Assembly (NCBI RefSeq): GCF_014333525.1
Contig: NZ_JACSCX010000003.1
Location: forward strand, 744,001-808,000
Reading direction: 5' to 3'
DNA from: Hymenobacter puniceus
GTDB taxonomy: Bacteria > Bacteroidota > Bacteroidia > Cytophagales > Hymenobacteraceae
Length of the DNA stretch: 64,000 bases
The position numbers and the translations under genes were made by a program. Shown piece by piece: positions 49,726 to 58,924 of the stretch. Positions within the stretch are counted from its first letter, which is position 1. Every line of letters starts with the position of its first letter. Below the pieces are notes generated by a model that saw only the letters and a program-made list of their open reading frames with translations, ran no database searches and was not told where the DNA came from.

Positions 49726-50589
49726 TTACCCCAGATAGGGCTTCAAAGCCTTGCTCCGCGAGGTGTGGCGCAGGCGGCGAATAGCTTTTTCCTTGATCTG
49801 ACGAACCCGCTCACGGGTCAGGTTGAACTTCTCGCCTATTTCTTCCAACGTAAGGGAATGCTCGCCGTTTAGACCGAAATAGAGCGTGATGACGTCGGCT
49901 TCGCGCTTGGTGAGCGTGCTCAGCGCGCGCTGCACTTCCTTGCGGAGCGAGTCGTTCATCAGGCCGGTATCGGGCGATTCTTCGTCCTCGTTTTCGAGCA
50001 CGTCGAGCAGACGGTTTTCTTCACCCTGCACAAACGGCGCATCCACCGATACGTGGCGGCCCGAAATCTTGAGCGTGTCCACTACTTCCGAGGTAGTCAG
50101 CTCCAGTACTTCGGCAATTTCCTCAGGCGAAGGCTCCCGCTCGAATTTCTGCTCCAACTCCGAGAATGACTTGCTGATTTTATTCAGCGAGCCTACCCGG
50201 TTCAGGGGCAGACGCACAATGCGCGACTGCTCGGCCAAAGCCTGCAGAATCGACTGGCGAATCCACCACACGGCGTAGGAAATGAACTTAAAGCCCCGGG
50301 TTTCGTCGAAGCGCTTGGCCGCCTTGATCAGGCCGAGGTTGCCCTCGTTGATCAAATCGCCGAGGCTGAGGCCCTGGTTCTGGTACTGTTTAGCCACCGA
50401 CACCACGAAGCGCAGGTTGGCTTTGGTGAGTTTTTCCAGCGCTTGCTGGTCACCTTCTTTGATGCGTTGCGCCAGCGTTACCTCCTCATCGGGGGTTAGC
50501 AGATCCACCTTGCCAATCTCCTGGAGGTATTTATCCAGCGACTGGCTTTCGCGGTTGGTGATCTGCTTGCTGATTTTTAACTGTCTCAT
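49726..50589 (-). CDS. rpoD: Primary sigma factor, RpoD/SigA family
   Basis: The 287-residue sigma-70 has region 1.2 ([19 protein letters not shown]), region 2 ([20 protein letters not shown], then [21 protein letters not shown]), region 3 and region 4 ([20 protein letters not shown]). It lacks region 1.1, as usual for the main sigma factor of Bacteroidota, which reads the -33 TTTG / -7 TAnnTTTG promoters seen throughout this window. The start [20 protein letters not shown] is the family start. It lies between trxB and pnp on the same strand. Confidence 0.96.
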   Translation of the reverse strand: MRQLKISKQITNRESQSLDKYLQEIGKVDLLTPDEEVTLAQRIKEGDQQALEKLTKANLRFVVSVAKQYQNQGLSLGDLINEGNLGLIKAAKRFDETRGFKFISYAVWWIRQSILQALAEQSRIVRLPLNRVGSLNKISKSFSELEQKFEREPSPEEIAEVLELTTSEVVDTLKISGRHVSVDAPFVQGEENRLLDVLENEDEESPDTGLMNDSLRKEVQRALSTLTKREADVITLYFGLNGEHSLTLEEIGEKFNLTRERVRQIKEKAIRRLRHTSRSKALKPYLG

Positions 50590-50722
50590 TGCGGGCGCGA
50601 GAGAATGAAGTTATTGATGCTGATGACGTCGTATTGATCCGGTATACGGAAAGTACCCAAACGCGGGTACCAGGTCAGTTGAGAGCAACACCCCGGTACC
50701 CGCGAAAGTTCGGCAGGGCGGT

Positions 50723-52882
50723 TTAGGCCGCGCCGTTGGTATCGGCGGCGCGCTCCGGCTTCGGGAGCAGCACCTTGCGCGACAAGCGGTATTTGCCGGT
50801 TTTTTTGTCGATGTCGAGCAGTTTCACGTCAATCTCCTGCCCTACTTCCAGCACGCCTTCCAGCGCGGCAAGGCGCTCGTGCGAAACCTCCGAGATGTGC
50901 AGTAGCCCATCCTTGCCCGGCATGATTTCTACAAACGCACCGTATGGCTGAATGCTGCGCACCTTGCCTTTGTAGGTTTCGCCTACTTCCGGCGTGGCGG
51001 CAATAGCCCGGATCCGGTCGATGGCCGCCTGCATGTCTTCCTGGTTGGAAGCGTAGATGCTCACGTGGCCTTTCTCGTCCTTCTCCTCGATGATAACCGT
51101 AGCGTTGGTGTCCTTCTGAATCTGCTGGATGACTTTGCCGCCGGGTCCGATAACGGCCCCGATGTACTCCTTGTCGATCAGCATCTTGTGCGAGCGGGGC
51201 GTATGCGGCTTCAGCTCGGCAGCCGGCGCCGCAATGGTCTTGGCCATCTCGCGCAGGATGTGCAGGCGACCCTCACGAGCCTGGTGCAGGGCAGCCGTCA
51301 TGATTTCGGCGCTCAAGCCCTGGATTTTGATGTCCATCTGGCAAGCCACGATACCTTTCTCGGTGCCGGTTACTTTGAAGTCCATGTCGCCGAGGTGGTC
51401 CTCATCGCCCAGGATATCGGACAGCACGGCGTATTCGCCGGTTTCTTTATCCTGCACGAGGCCCATAGCAATGCCCGAAACGGCTGCGCGCACCGGAATA
51501 CCGGCGTCCATCAAGGCCATCGAGCCAGCGCACACCGTAGCCATTGAGCTGGAGCCGTTCGACTCCAGAATGTCCGACACGATGCGCACAGTGTAGGGGT
51601 TCTCGTCGTCGGAAGGCATCACCTTCTTCAAGGAGCGTTGGGCCAAGTTGCCGTGGCCGATTTCGCGGCGGCCGGGGCCGCGGTTGGGCTTCACCTCGCC
51701 GGTCGAGAAGGCCGGGAAGTTGTAGTGCAGCATGAACTTGCTGTAGCCTGAGGTCATGGCCGTGTCGATGATCTGCTCATCGAGCTTGGTGCCAAGGGCT
51801 ACGGTGGTCAGCGACTGGGTTTCGCCGCGGGTGAACAGGGCCGAGCCATGGGCACCGGGCAGGTAGTTCACCTCGCTCCAGATCGGGCGGATTTCCGTCA
51901 GAGCACGACCATCAAGGCGGGTGCGCTCCTTGATCATCATGTCGCGGATGGCTTTTTTCTCCGCCGACGAGTAGTAGCGGCCGAACATCTTCATGTCCAG
52001 CTCGGGCTGCTCTTCCAGCAGTTGCGCGGTCAAAGTCTTTTTGATGGCGCCAAAACCTTCCTTGCGGCCGGCTTTGCTGGGGTTGCCCGAGTGTGCCACT
52101 TTATAAGCCTGCTCGTACACACCTTCCTGGATGCGCTTCTTGAGGTCGTCGTTTTCCTCGTACTTGGGATACTCGCGCTTGGTGTGGGACTTCTCCACTT
52201 CAGCAGCCAGTTCCAACTGCACACGCACTTGCTCTTTGATGGCTTCGTGGGCGAAGGCAATGGCTTCTACCATTTCCTCTTCGCTCACTTCGTCCATCTC
52301 GCCTTCTACCATGGCTACCGAATCAGCTGTGGCGCCTACAATCAGGTCGATGTCGGCGCGGGCAATGTCGGCGGTGAGGGGGTTGATTTGCAGCTTACCG
52401 TCGATGCGGGCTACGCGGACCTCCGAGATGGGGCCGGCGAAGGGAATATCCGAAATTGAGAGAGCAGCCGAGGCGGCCAGCGCGGCCAGGGCATCGGGCT
52501 GCACGGTCTTATCGGCCGAAATCAGGGTAATCATCACCTGCACCTCGTAGTGATAGTCCTTGGGGAACATCGGGCGCAGGATACGGTCTACGATGCGGCA
52601 CACCAGGATTTCAGCATCCGAGAGGCGGCCTTCGCGACGCTGGAACGAGCCGGGAATGTTGCCGGCACCACCGAATTTCTCCTGGTAATCAACCGACAGG
52701 GGCAGGAAATCCACGTCGCCGCGCGCGCTGGGCTGCGACACGACCGTGGCCAGCAGCATGGCGTCGCCGAGGCGCACCACAACGGCGCCATCCGCGAATT
52801 TGGCCAGTTTGCCGGTTTCGATGGAAATCTGCCGACCGTCGGGCAGCGTAATGTGTTTGGTAACCGCGTTGTAATTGGGCAT
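50723..52882 (-). CDS. pnp: Polyribonucleotide nucleotidyltransferase
   Basis: PNPase degrades RNA from the 3' end using phosphate. The ATG at 52882 gives 719 residues. Two RNase PH-like domains ([20 protein letters not shown] with its partner region; [20 protein letters not shown] and the [12 protein letters not shown] segment), the KH domain ([16 protein letters not shown], about 565) and the S1 domain ([20 protein letters not shown], about 635) are in the usual order. A longer start at 53002 is rejected as unlike the family. It follows rpsO on the same strand, a classic gene pair. Confidence 0.96.
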   Translation of the reverse strand: MPNYNAVTKHITLPDGRQISIETGKLAKFADGAVVVRLGDAMLLATVVSQPSARGDVDFLPLSVDYQEKFGGAGNIPGSFQRREGRLSDAEILVCRIVDRILRPMFPKDYHYEVQVMITLISADKTVQPDALAALAASAALSISDIPFAGPISEVRVARIDGKLQINPLTADIARADIDLIVGATADSVAMVEGEMDEVSEEEMVEAIAFAHEAIKEQVRVQLELAAEVEKSHTKREYPKYEENDDLKKRIQEGVYEQAYKVAHSGNPSKAGRKEGFGAIKKTLTAQLLEEQPELDMKMFGRYYSSAEKKAIRDMMIKERTRLDGRALTEIRPIWSEVNYLPGAHGSALFTRGETQSLTTVALGTKLDEQIIDTAMTSGYSKFMLHYNFPAFSTGEVKPNRGPGRREIGHGNLAQRSLKKVMPSDDENPYTVRIVSDILESNGSSSMATVCAGSMALMDAGIPVRAAVSGIAMGLVQDKETGEYAVLSDILGDEDHLGDMDFKVTGTEKGIVACQMDIKIQGLSAEIMTAALHQAREGRLHILREMAKTIAAPAAELKPHTPRSHKMLIDKEYIGAVIGPGGKVIQQIQKDTNATVIIEEKDEKGHVSIYASNQEDMQAAIDRIRAIAATPEVGETYKGKVRSIQPYGAFVEIMPGKDGLLHISEVSHERLAALEGVLEVGQEIDVKLLDIDKKTGKYRLSRKVLLPKPERAADTNGAA

Positions 52883-53022
52883 CTGAGAGGGTGCTTGTGG
52901 AAAAGCGTGCAGCGGGCGAGCAGCCGAAAAAACGGGGCCGGCGGAGGCCCCATTTTGCTCTAAAAAATCATATTCGGGAAAATCAACGCCCAAACCCGGC
53001 AAATGGTGCGCTGGGAATCGGA

Positions 53023-53067
53023 CAAAAAAAGAGCAGGGAACCTTCCGGCGTGGAAGGCTCCCTGCTC
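53023..53067 (-). terminator. Terminator between rpsO and pnp
   Basis: On the minus strand GAGCAGGGAGCCTTCC pairs with GGAAGGTTCCCTGCTC (one mismatch), followed by seven T. It would end the rpsO message or reduce read-through into pnp. Confidence 0.8.
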
Positions 53068-53079
53068 CAGGCGGTGAGC

Positions 53080-53355
53080 TTACTTACGAATGCCCAGCTC
53101 CTTGATGATGGCGCGGTAGCGGTTGATTTCGCGGTGCTGGAGGTAATCCAACAGGCGACGACGCTTACCAACAAGCTTCAGCAGACCCAAACGAGTCGAG
53201 AAGTCTTTCTTGTTCACTTTCAAGTGTTCGGTGAGGTGCGTGATGCGGTGCGTGAACAGCGCAATCTGAGCCTCGGCCGAACCGGTGTCGGTGGCTACTT
53301 TTTGCAGGCTGTTTTTCTCGAAAATAGCCTGTTTTGCTTCGGTAGTGAGTTTCAT
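53080..53355 (-). CDS. rpsO: 30S ribosomal protein S15
   Basis: S15 binds the central domain of 16S rRNA during assembly of the small subunit. The ATG at 53355 gives 91 residues. Motifs are [20 protein letters not shown] and [20 protein letters not shown] with the C-terminal [12 protein letters not shown]. The longer reading from 53430 would cross the TACCTTTG promoter element at 53428-53435 and is rejected. pnp lies downstream after a terminator. Confidence 0.97.
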   Translation of the reverse strand: MKLTTEAKQAIFEKNSLQKVATDTGSAEAQIALFTHRITHLTEHLKVNKKDFSTRLGLLKLVGKRRRLLDYLQHREINRYRAIIKELGIRK

Positions 53356-53427
53356 CGGCAGATAGGTTTCCCCGTCTTTGATAGTAAGTATGAAAAAAGA
53401 AAGCCACCCCGCATTTCGGGGTGGCGG

Positions 53428-53435
53428 CAAAGGTA
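53428..53435 (-). promoter_or_regulatory. Predicted -7 element of rpsO
   Basis: TACCTTTG on the minus strand, a full consensus match, 72 bases before the rpsO ATG. The GCCACCCCGCATTTCGGGGTGGC hairpin region (53403-53425) lies in the leader and could be a regulatory site. Confidence 0.6.
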
Positions 53436-53513
53436 AGAAAAATAGTGATTTGTTGGTTGTTTGCCGATGCTCGCTCAGAAGTATAGCTTGGGCTGAACAA
53501 CGACTACAAGCCG

Positions 53514-54947
53514 TCAGACTGCTTTCTTATAGCCGCGAAACGGCCAGCGCAGCCAGGCAGGCACAAACCGGCTCAAGTCCCAGTCGAGCAAACCGGAGTC
53601 GTTGCGCGCCTGATAGAGGAAGAACAAGCCAAACGGCAGCAGCGCCGCCGTCGACATCCACATGCCCAGCGTTACAGGCATCAACCCTTCCCGTCCATAC
53701 TTCTCGCCAATGATAGACAAGATGTAGTACACGATGAAAAACAGAATGGAAACCAGAATAGGCACGCCCAGCCCACCCTTTTTGATAATGGCCCCTAAGG
53801 GTGCCCCAATCAGAAACATCAGCAGAATGGCTACCGACTGCACGTACTTGCGGTAAATTTCGATGCGGTAGTTGCCTGATTCCTTAACCAGGTTAGCCAG
53901 CCGCTCGCCAGTAGTTCCGGCGAAGGCCCGTACGTTGCGGGCCCGGTTGGTGGCTTGTTCCAGCACACCGGCATTAAGGGCGGGCAAACGAGCTTCTGCT
54001 ATCTGAATTGGCTCGGCCCGGCGGTTGAGGGCCTGGCCGGTAGAGTCGAAACGCAGATAAGAATAGTAGGGCGCCAGCTGCTGAGGCACTTGACTACGCT
54101 CGGTTTGCAACCGCCCTTGCAGTGAATCGATGAAGGATTCCAGCTGCGGAATGTTCTTCATCATCTTATTTTGAGAAAACAGCTCTACCTGTGTCCGGTT
54201 CAGGTCAAAGGATTTCAGGGAAAACGTAATCATGTTGCGGTTGAAGGCCTGCCGAATGAACGTAGCGCCGGAACGACTGCGCGCGTCCGGCTGCTCTACA
54301 TAGCTCTGCCCCCGGAACAGCTCTAATCCTAAATACTGCCCGCCGAAACGCGTAAACATCCGGCCCGAATCTGCCAGAATCACCCGCATGGTACCGGAAC
54401 CCTGCGTGTGGTCATAAATCATAATTCCCATAAGCACTTCGCCGTCTTCACCCAACTTGTCATTGACTTTGATGGTGTAGCCCGGAATGCCACTGTAGAA
54501 CACGCCCGGCCGGATATCCAGAGCCAGCTTTTGCTGCCGCAAATCCCAGAGTAAGCTGTAGGCTTTCAGGTTGGCTTTGGGCACAATGGTATTGTTGAAC
54601 CAAAAGGCTCCAACCATCAGGCCAAGGCTGGTTAGCAGCACCGGCCGGAGAATCCGCGTCAGCGAAATTCCTGAGGTTTTGATAGCCGTCAGCTCGTGAT
54701 GCTCACCAAGCGTACCAAAAGTCATCAGGGAAGAAAGCAGCACAGCCAGCGGCAAGGACACCGGCACCATGAGCACGGCAAAGAAGAAGAGCAATTGCCC
54801 GATTACCTCAGCTCCGAGGTCCTTCCCGACCAAATCGTCGAGGTATTTTAACATGTATTGGGTGAGCAGAATAAATTCCACCACCGCAAACGTGAGGACA
54901 AAAGGCCCCGCGAAGGCCTTGAGAATAAGCTTATCGAGTTTTTTCAT
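53514..54947 (-). CDS. LptF/LptG family permease
   Basis: This inner-membrane protein of the lipopolysaccharide export ABC transporter has 477 residues. Three spans lie near the N-terminus ([20 protein letters not shown] and the segment [20 protein letters not shown], then [17 protein letters not shown]) and three near the C-terminus ([54 protein letters not shown]). A large periplasmic jellyroll-type domain lies between. The start at 54947 ([16 protein letters not shown]) is the family start. Whether it is LptF or LptG cannot be said. Confidence 0.92.
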   Translation of the reverse strand: MKKLDKLILKAFAGPFVLTFAVVEFILLTQYMLKYLDDLVGKDLGAEVIGQLLFFFAVLMVPVSLPLAVLLSSLMTFGTLGEHHELTAIKTSGISLTRILRPVLLTSLGLMVGAFWFNNTIVPKANLKAYSLLWDLRQQKLALDIRPGVFYSGIPGYTIKVNDKLGEDGEVLMGIMIYDHTQGSGTMRVILADSGRMFTRFGGQYLGLELFRGQSYVEQPDARSRSGATFIRQAFNRNMITFSLKSFDLNRTQVELFSQNKMMKNIPQLESFIDSLQGRLQTERSQVPQQLAPYYSYLRFDSTGQALNRRAEPIQIAEARLPALNAGVLEQATNRARNVRAFAGTTGERLANLVKESGNYRIEIYRKYVQSVAILLMFLIGAPLGAIIKKGGLGVPILVSILFFIVYYILSIIGEKYGREGLMPVTLGMWMSTAALLPFGLFFLYQARNDSGLLDWDLSRFVPAWLRWPFRGYKKAV

Positions 54948-55061
54948 GCAGAAGCGGCGACCGGGCGCATAGGCGAAAAGAGGCCACAAAAAAGAGCGGA
55001 ACAGAAACGAAGATACTGTCCGTTTCGCGTCCGCTCTGCTTTTCAATTATGAAGAACCTTC

Positions 55062-55475
55062 TTATCCGCCTACCAGTTCACGCAACTTCACAATGAGACT
55101 TTCCCACATACCTTGCAACTCATCGTCGTCGGTTTCTTCAGAGTAGTCCAGCACACGCAGGTACACTTCCTGGGTTAGCTGCGATTCTTCCAAGGTGAAA
55201 TCCAGGTAGTTGGCATCCGGGGTAAGGCGCTTGTTCTGATCGAGGAAAACATAGCGCACCGAGCGGTTGGTACGGTGCGAGTTCATTTCGGCAAAATGAG
55301 ACTGGTTGTCCCAAATGAAGTTAAAGCGGTGGTCTTCGTCGATGCGCACATCCTGGCAGAACCACTGCGCCAATCCCGAAGCCGAGGCCAAGTAGGGATA
55401 CAGAATCTTGGGAGAAGCGTTGATTGGAAATTCGACAGTAAACCGATGTTTGTGACGAGTGGCAGAAAGAGGCAT
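55062..55475 (-). CDS. START-like domain protein (SRPBCC fold)
   Basis: The 137-residue protein matches the small START-like family that is widely conserved in Bacteroidota: FTVEFPINASPKILYPYLAS, then GLAQWFCQDVRIDEDHRF and the C-terminal ELQGMWESLIVKLRELVGG. The fold usually makes a pocket for a lipid or other hydrophobic ligand; the role is unknown. It lies upstream of the LptF/G-like gene on the same strand with 114 bases between the coding regions. Confidence 0.85.
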   Translation of the reverse strand: MPLSATRHKHRFTVEFPINASPKILYPYLASASGLAQWFCQDVRIDEDHRFNFIWDNQSHFAEMNSHRTNRSVRYVFLDQNKRLTPDANYLDFTLEESQLTQEVYLRVLDYSEETDDDELQGMWESLIVKLRELVGG

Positions 55476-55589
55476 AAGCAGAACAGACTTAGGAAATTAA
55501 TGGTCCGGAAGAATCTACCAAAGACCGTAGGCAAGCAATATACACGGCTTTTTTTGCTTCAGAGCTTGTGCTAGAACAAATCTTGTCCT

Positions 55590-55597
55590 TACCTTTG
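55590..55597 (+). promoter_or_regulatory. Promoter of the tRNA-Met gene
   Basis: TACCTTTG is preceded at 55565-55568 by CTTG with a 21-base spacer. The predicted start is about 10 bases before the tRNA. Confidence 0.65.
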
Positions 55598-55612
55598 CAG
55601 CACCAAAAACCC

Positions 55613-55686
55613 GGCGGGGTAGCTCAGTTGGTTAGAGCACAGGATTCATAACCCTGAGGTCACGAGTTCAACTCTCGTCCCCGCTA
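55613..55686 (+). tRNA. tRNA-Met (anticodon CAT)
   Basis: The 74-base cloverleaf has the acceptor stem GGCGGGG / CCCCGCT (with a G-U first pair), D stem GCTC / GAGC, anticodon loop TTCATAA, and T arm ACGAG-TTCAACT-CTCGT. The discriminator is A, and CCA is not encoded. The first pair is not the C-A mismatch of initiators, so it is an elongator Met or an Ile2 (lysidine) tRNA. The next gene is an integrase, so its 3' end is the probable attachment site. Confidence 0.93.
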
Positions 55687-55692
55687 CTTTTA
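55660..55692 (+). other. Probable attachment site (attL) at the tRNA 3' end
   Basis: The 3' part of the tRNA-Met gene meets an integrase gene read in the same direction away from it, the usual layout for tRNA-targeted integration. No second copy of the 3' sequence was found in this window, so the exact core cannot be set. Confidence 0.5.
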
Positions 55693-55727
55693 AAAACGGC
55701 CTTTCCATTACGGAGAGGCCGTTTTTT
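55692..55727 (+). terminator. Terminator after the tRNA gene
   Basis: AAAAACGGCCTTTCC and GGAGAGGCCGTTTTT match in 14 of 15 pairs around ATTAC, followed by more T. Confidence 0.8.
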
Positions 55728-55767
55728 GTTGCATGTTATATTTTTATCACAATTTTATCACAACACC

Positions 55768-56904
55768 ATGTTTTCGTCAGAGTATCCCCCTCGGCTTTTT
55801 GACGCGGATGGCGACATGTCAAAGCGGTGGTATATCGACTATCGTATCTGGGATACGGACAAGCAGGACTTCGTCCGCAAGCAGTATACCGGCATGAATA
55901 AATACACCACGCTCCGGGATAGGCGGCGGGTGAGCAAAGACAAACTAAAGGAGATCCAGCAGCTGCTGCAGGAAGGCTACACGGCCGGGGAGACGCCGGC
56001 GGTAACATTGGGCCTGGACCCAAAGAAAGCCACGGTGCAGGAAGCCATCGAGTGGGTGGTAGCGCGTAAGGCAGCCGCGGGCATCGGCTTGGAATTCTAT
56101 AACGTTGCCCTGCGTCGGATTCGCGAGTACCGCACCTTTGGCAACCTCCCCTTGCGCTTTCTGACGCTGCCACACGTCACCAACTTTCTGGAGCAGCAAA
56201 GCAAGCGAGGCATTACGGCCAAAACCTACAACAACTACCGCAACAGCCTCAACGCTTCGTTTAACTACTTAGTCAAGCAGGAAATTCTGACCCGCAATCC
56301 GTGCCAGCCCACGGAACTACGCCGGGTGGAGGCCTCCCCCATCCACACGCCCTATACGGAAGCCGAACGCCAGCGGATTACGGCCGAGATTCAGGCCCGG
56401 GGCGATGAGCAACTGCTGCTCTACATCGGGTTCATCTACTATGGCTTTATTCGCAGCGGCAGCGAGCTGCGCCTGCTACGGGTCAAAGACATCAAGGCCC
56501 GCACCGTGCTCATTCCGGCAGACCGCGCCAAAAACAACAAGGCCGAGCACGTAGGCATCGTGCGCCAGCTCGAGACGCTCATCGATCAAGCGGGACTGCG
56601 CAACTACCCGCCCGACTACTACATTTTCACCAAGCAGCGGCAGCCCGGGCCCGCGCCGGTAGGTAAGAACTGGTTTGCCAAGCGTCACCGCAAGGTGTTG
56701 GAGGCTGTGGGCCTGTTTGATGGCGAGCATACGATTTACGGCTACAAGCACACCGGCGCCATTAACCTGTACTTGGCCACCAAGGATATTGAGTTGGTGC
56801 GCCGCCACTGTCGACACGCCCACGCCGGCATCACGGCCACCTACTTGCGCAAAATGGGCATGTTTGACGACGACGAGCAGCTGGCTAAGATGCCGGACTT
56901 CTAA
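55768..56904 (+). CDS. Tyrosine-type site-specific integrase
   Basis: The 378-residue recombinase has an N-terminal arm-binding region, a core-binding SAM-like domain (about 95-185, with FLEQQSKRGITAKTYNNYRN) and a catalytic domain. The catalytic residues visible are Arg in YGFIRSGSELRLLRVKDI, the His-x-x-Arg-like segment YGYKHTGAINLYLATKDI and RRHCRHAHAGITATYLRKM with the Tyr nucleophile. The ATG at 55768 is preferred over the TTG at 55726. It lies 81 bases after tRNA-Met and probably inserted the element at that gene. A terminator follows. Confidence 0.92.
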   Translation: MFSSEYPPRLFDADGDMSKRWYIDYRIWDTDKQDFVRKQYTGMNKYTTLRDRRRVSKDKLKEIQQLLQEGYTAGETPAVTLGLDPKKATVQEAIEWVVARKAAAGIGLEFYNVALRRIREYRTFGNLPLRFLTLPHVTNFLEQQSKRGITAKTYNNYRNSLNASFNYLVKQEILTRNPCQPTELRRVEASPIHTPYTEAERQRITAEIQARGDEQLLLYIGFIYYGFIRSGSELRLLRVKDIKARTVLIPADRAKNNKAEHVGIVRQLETLIDQAGLRNYPPDYYIFTKQRQPGPAPVGKNWFAKRHRKVLEAVGLFDGEHTIYGYKHTGAINLYLATKDIELVRRHCRHAHAGITATYLRKMGMFDDDEQLAKMPDF

Positions 56905-56905
56905 C

Positions 56906-56942
56906 AAAAAGGGCTCTCAGCACGACGCCGAGAGCCCTTTTT
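56906..56942. terminator. Bidirectional terminator after the integrase
   Basis: AAAAAGGGCTCTC and GAGAGCCCTTTTT form a perfect 13-bp stem between the integrase gene and a convergent small gene. Confidence 0.85.
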
Positions 56943-56950
56943 GCATGTAC

Positions 56951-57301
56951 TTATGCTCGACTTCTACTTCGCCAAATAGGTTCAGGCGTTGTTACCATGG
57001 CCCGACGCTCACCACGCCGGAACGTGAACTGGTACCAGCGACCGTGCACCCGGCGCCACCTGGTGTAAAATCGATTCGGGTGCGGCTTGCTGCCCTCGTC
57101 GGGCAGCACGGCTGCCATCTGAGCTATAATCACCTGCTCGGTTGCAACTGGCACTGCGTCCACATCGATGTACACGTGACGCATCTGCATGTGGAAGGCG
57201 ACAGGTTCAGGCCTTCGCACCTGGGCATAGGCCGGGCTGCTCAGCGCGCTGGCCAGTAACAAACTGATGCTGCCGAAAAGCAGCACAAAAAATCCTTTCA
57301 T
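56951..57301 (-). CDS. Small exported protein of unknown function
   Basis: The ATG at 57301 gives 116 residues with a signal peptide (MKGFFVLLFGSISLLLASAL, cleavage near AYAQ). The mature part is basic and short, with YTRWRRVHGRWYQFTFRRG. No family is recognised. It is the first cargo gene after the integrase and faces it. It is periplasmic or secreted by the signal. Confidence 0.65.
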   Translation of the reverse strand: MKGFFVLLFGSISLLLASALSSPAYAQVRRPEPVAFHMQMRHVYIDVDAVPVATEQVIIAQMAAVLPDEGSKPHPNRFYTRWRRVHGRWYQFTFRRGERRAMVTTPEPIWRSRSRA

Positions 57302-57496
57302 AAAACTGGGGTTTGGATTGGGATGTGTGAAACATGAGCCCAAAACTCACGCCCAGCGGTGCCGTCAAAAAGGACAGGAAATTGCGGTAACTACCCGCTA
57401 CACTGTACGTGAAAACCGCACTCCAAACTCCTCATTGGATAAGTACAGAGCCTTTTTTCAGTATAACTCGCATAATTTACCGGGCGTTACGTCAGT

Positions 57497-57925
57497 ATGA
57501 TTGTACCCCTGTATGAATCCTCGATTTTTTCAGTTAGTGAAGATACCAGCCGGCGTTGGCTCTATATCGAATGGCAAGGCATACAGGATGAAACCTCTGC
57601 CTTGGCTAGTTGCGCCATTATTATGCGTTTCGTCAAGCAAACGGGAGTCACGAAAATTCTCTGGGATAGCAGCCAAGGCATAGATGGCTGGGAGCTGCTG
57701 GGTGAATGGATGCAGCAGCATTATTTTCCCCGTTTGTGGCAAAACGGGATTGGAGCAGTCGCTTGGGTGAAAGCGCAAGAGCCGACTACTCCCTATAAGA
57801 TTCAGGATAAGATTCAGGAATTTGCGCATCGCAACAAGCATCCTGTTATCAACATATTTGATCATCTAGCCTCCGCATGCGAGTGGCTTGAACATTATTC
57901 ATCGTCCACTGCCAAGCGTCAGTAG
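57497..57925 (+). CDS. Hypothetical protein, STAS/SpoIIAA-like in pattern
   Basis: The 142-residue protein alternates strands and helices (WLYIEWQGIQDETSALASC, then TKILWDSSQGIDGWELLGEW and IGAVAWVKAQ), which resembles the SpoIIAA/STAS-like proteins that Hymenobacter relatives often encode near sensor kinases. No catalytic motif is seen. The call is by pattern only. It is convergent with the resolvase gene; their stops are 5 bases apart. Confidence 0.55.
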   Translation: MIVPLYESSIFSVSEDTSRRWLYIEWQGIQDETSALASCAIIMRFVKQTGVTKILWDSSQGIDGWELLGEWMQQHYFPRLWQNGIGAVAWVKAQEPTTPYKIQDKIQEFAHRNKHPVINIFDHLASACEWLEHYSSSTAKRQ

Positions 57926-57930
57926 CACCC

Positions 57931-58512
57931 TCAGGTGGCAAGGTACTTGGCCACGGTGCTTGGCGAAAGCCCCAGCGCGGTAGCAATGGCCCGGTTCGAA
58001 ATGCCGGTGGCCTTCAGCCGCAACACATGGACCTGCTTCTCGGTGTCGACACCTGGCCGGCCCAGCGTCGCACCCTTTGCCACTGCTTTGGCCAGGCCTG
58101 CCTTCGTCCGCTCCCCCAGCCGTACCCGCTCCTGCTTGGCAATGGTGGCCAGAATGCTGACGATGGCCTCCTTGAACATACCGGTTGAATCTAAGTACTG
58201 CTCGGAGTAGCTCTTAAACTGCACGCCCGCGTGCGAGAGTCGCTGCAGGTGGTTGAGCGTTTCAATAACGCCCTCCCGGCTAAAGCGGTCCAGGGCCCAA
58301 AACAGCACGACGTCGAAGCGGCGCTGGTGGGCATCGGTGAAGAGTTGCTGGAACTGGGGCCGGTTGGCCTTACCGCCCGACTCGGTATCGAGGTACTCCT
58401 TATAGATAGTGTAGCCGAGTCGTTCGGCGAAGGCCCGTAGCTCGCGCAGCTGGTTCTCGTTGTCTTGGCCTTTATCGCGGGTGCTCACGCGGGCGTAGAT
58501 GGCAGCTTTCAT
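57931..58512 (-). CDS. Serine recombinase of the resolvase/invertase family
   Basis: The 193-residue protein begins MKAAIYARVSTRDKGQDNEN with the nucleophile Ser10. Other catalytic-domain features are the LRELRAFAERLGY segment and VVLFWALDRFSREGV with the conserved Arg. The C-terminal Hin-like helix-turn-helix is LRLKATGISNRAIATALGLS. It could resolve cointegrates, or invert or excise DNA. A 30-base dyad upstream at 58847-58876 is a possible binding site. Confidence 0.9.
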   Translation of the reverse strand: MKAAIYARVSTRDKGQDNENQLRELRAFAERLGYTIYKEYLDTESGGKANRPQFQQLFTDAHQRRFDVVLFWALDRFSREGVIETLNHLQRLSHAGVQFKSYSEQYLDSTGMFKEAIVSILATIAKQERVRLGERTKAGLAKAVAKGATLGRPGVDTEKQVHVLRLKATGISNRAIATALGLSPSTVAKYLAT

Positions 58513-58575
58513 GGGCGTTGGAGTTCGGCAAGCACAAGAAGTAAATGCTGCCGTCCTACCGGCTCAGCTGCCTTC

Positions 58576-58719
58576 TCATCGAGCAAGAGATTTAAGCGTG
58601 AGCAACACACGCAGGATGCATTCCCATGAATGGTAGGTCTGCGAGTGCTTAAACAATTGTTGACACACTTGCTGGGCAATTCGTACTTGGTCAGGCACAG
58701 ACAAAGAGCGAAAGTCCAT
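58576..58719 (-). CDS. Small ORF of 47 codons
   Basis: The ORF begins MDFRSLSVPDQVRIAQQVCQ and ends LLTLKSLAR before TGA. Its composition is protein-like, with amphipathic helices. There is no homology from memory. It lies 63 bases upstream of the resolvase gene on the same strand and could be a small accessory factor, or chance. Confidence 0.35.
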   Translation of the reverse strand: MDFRSLSVPDQVRIAQQVCQQLFKHSQTYHSWECILRVLLTLKSLAR

Positions 58720-58796
58720 GAGACGATGATAGTTTATTTTACTGTTTAGCTTGTTAGAAACAGATTAATACTACTCGTCCAAAAAAGGGTTACGAA

Positions 58797-58830
58797 AACG
58801 GCCCCGAAAAACGGTGTTTTCGGGGCCGTT
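58797..58830. terminator. Hairpin with CCCGAAAA arms, left copy
   Basis: AACGGCCCCGAAAA and TTTTCGGGGCCGTT form a perfect 14-bp stem with loop ACGGTG. A sister hairpin with loop ACAGTG lies at 61751-61794. It may terminate the GAF gene arriving from the right. Confidence 0.75.
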
Positions 58831-58846
58831 GAGGCGGGTAACTAAA

Positions 58847-58876
58847 GTGTCCAGAAATCGACCGATTTATGGACAC
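58847..58876. other. 30-base dyad, possible recombinase site
   Basis: GTGTCCAGAAATCG and CGATTTATGGACAC match as complements in 13 of 14 positions around AC. The length and shape fit a serine-recombinase binding site, and the resolvase gene begins 335 bases away. It could also be an operator. Confidence 0.45.
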
Positions 58877-58924
58877 GCCTGTCACTGGATAGTGGTTGCT
58901 TTATCTATCGACTACCCACTTTAA

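Larger units (their letters stand above)
58513..58924. other. Spacer with a small ORF, a hairpin and a dyad
   Basis: Apart from the small ORF 58576-58719, it holds the hairpin at 58797-58830 and the dyad at 58847-58876. Nothing else is visible. Confidence 0.6.

Noticed and set aside
55726-55767. TTG start for the integrase
   Set aside because: It lies inside the tRNA terminator stem and adds 14 residues of no family character.
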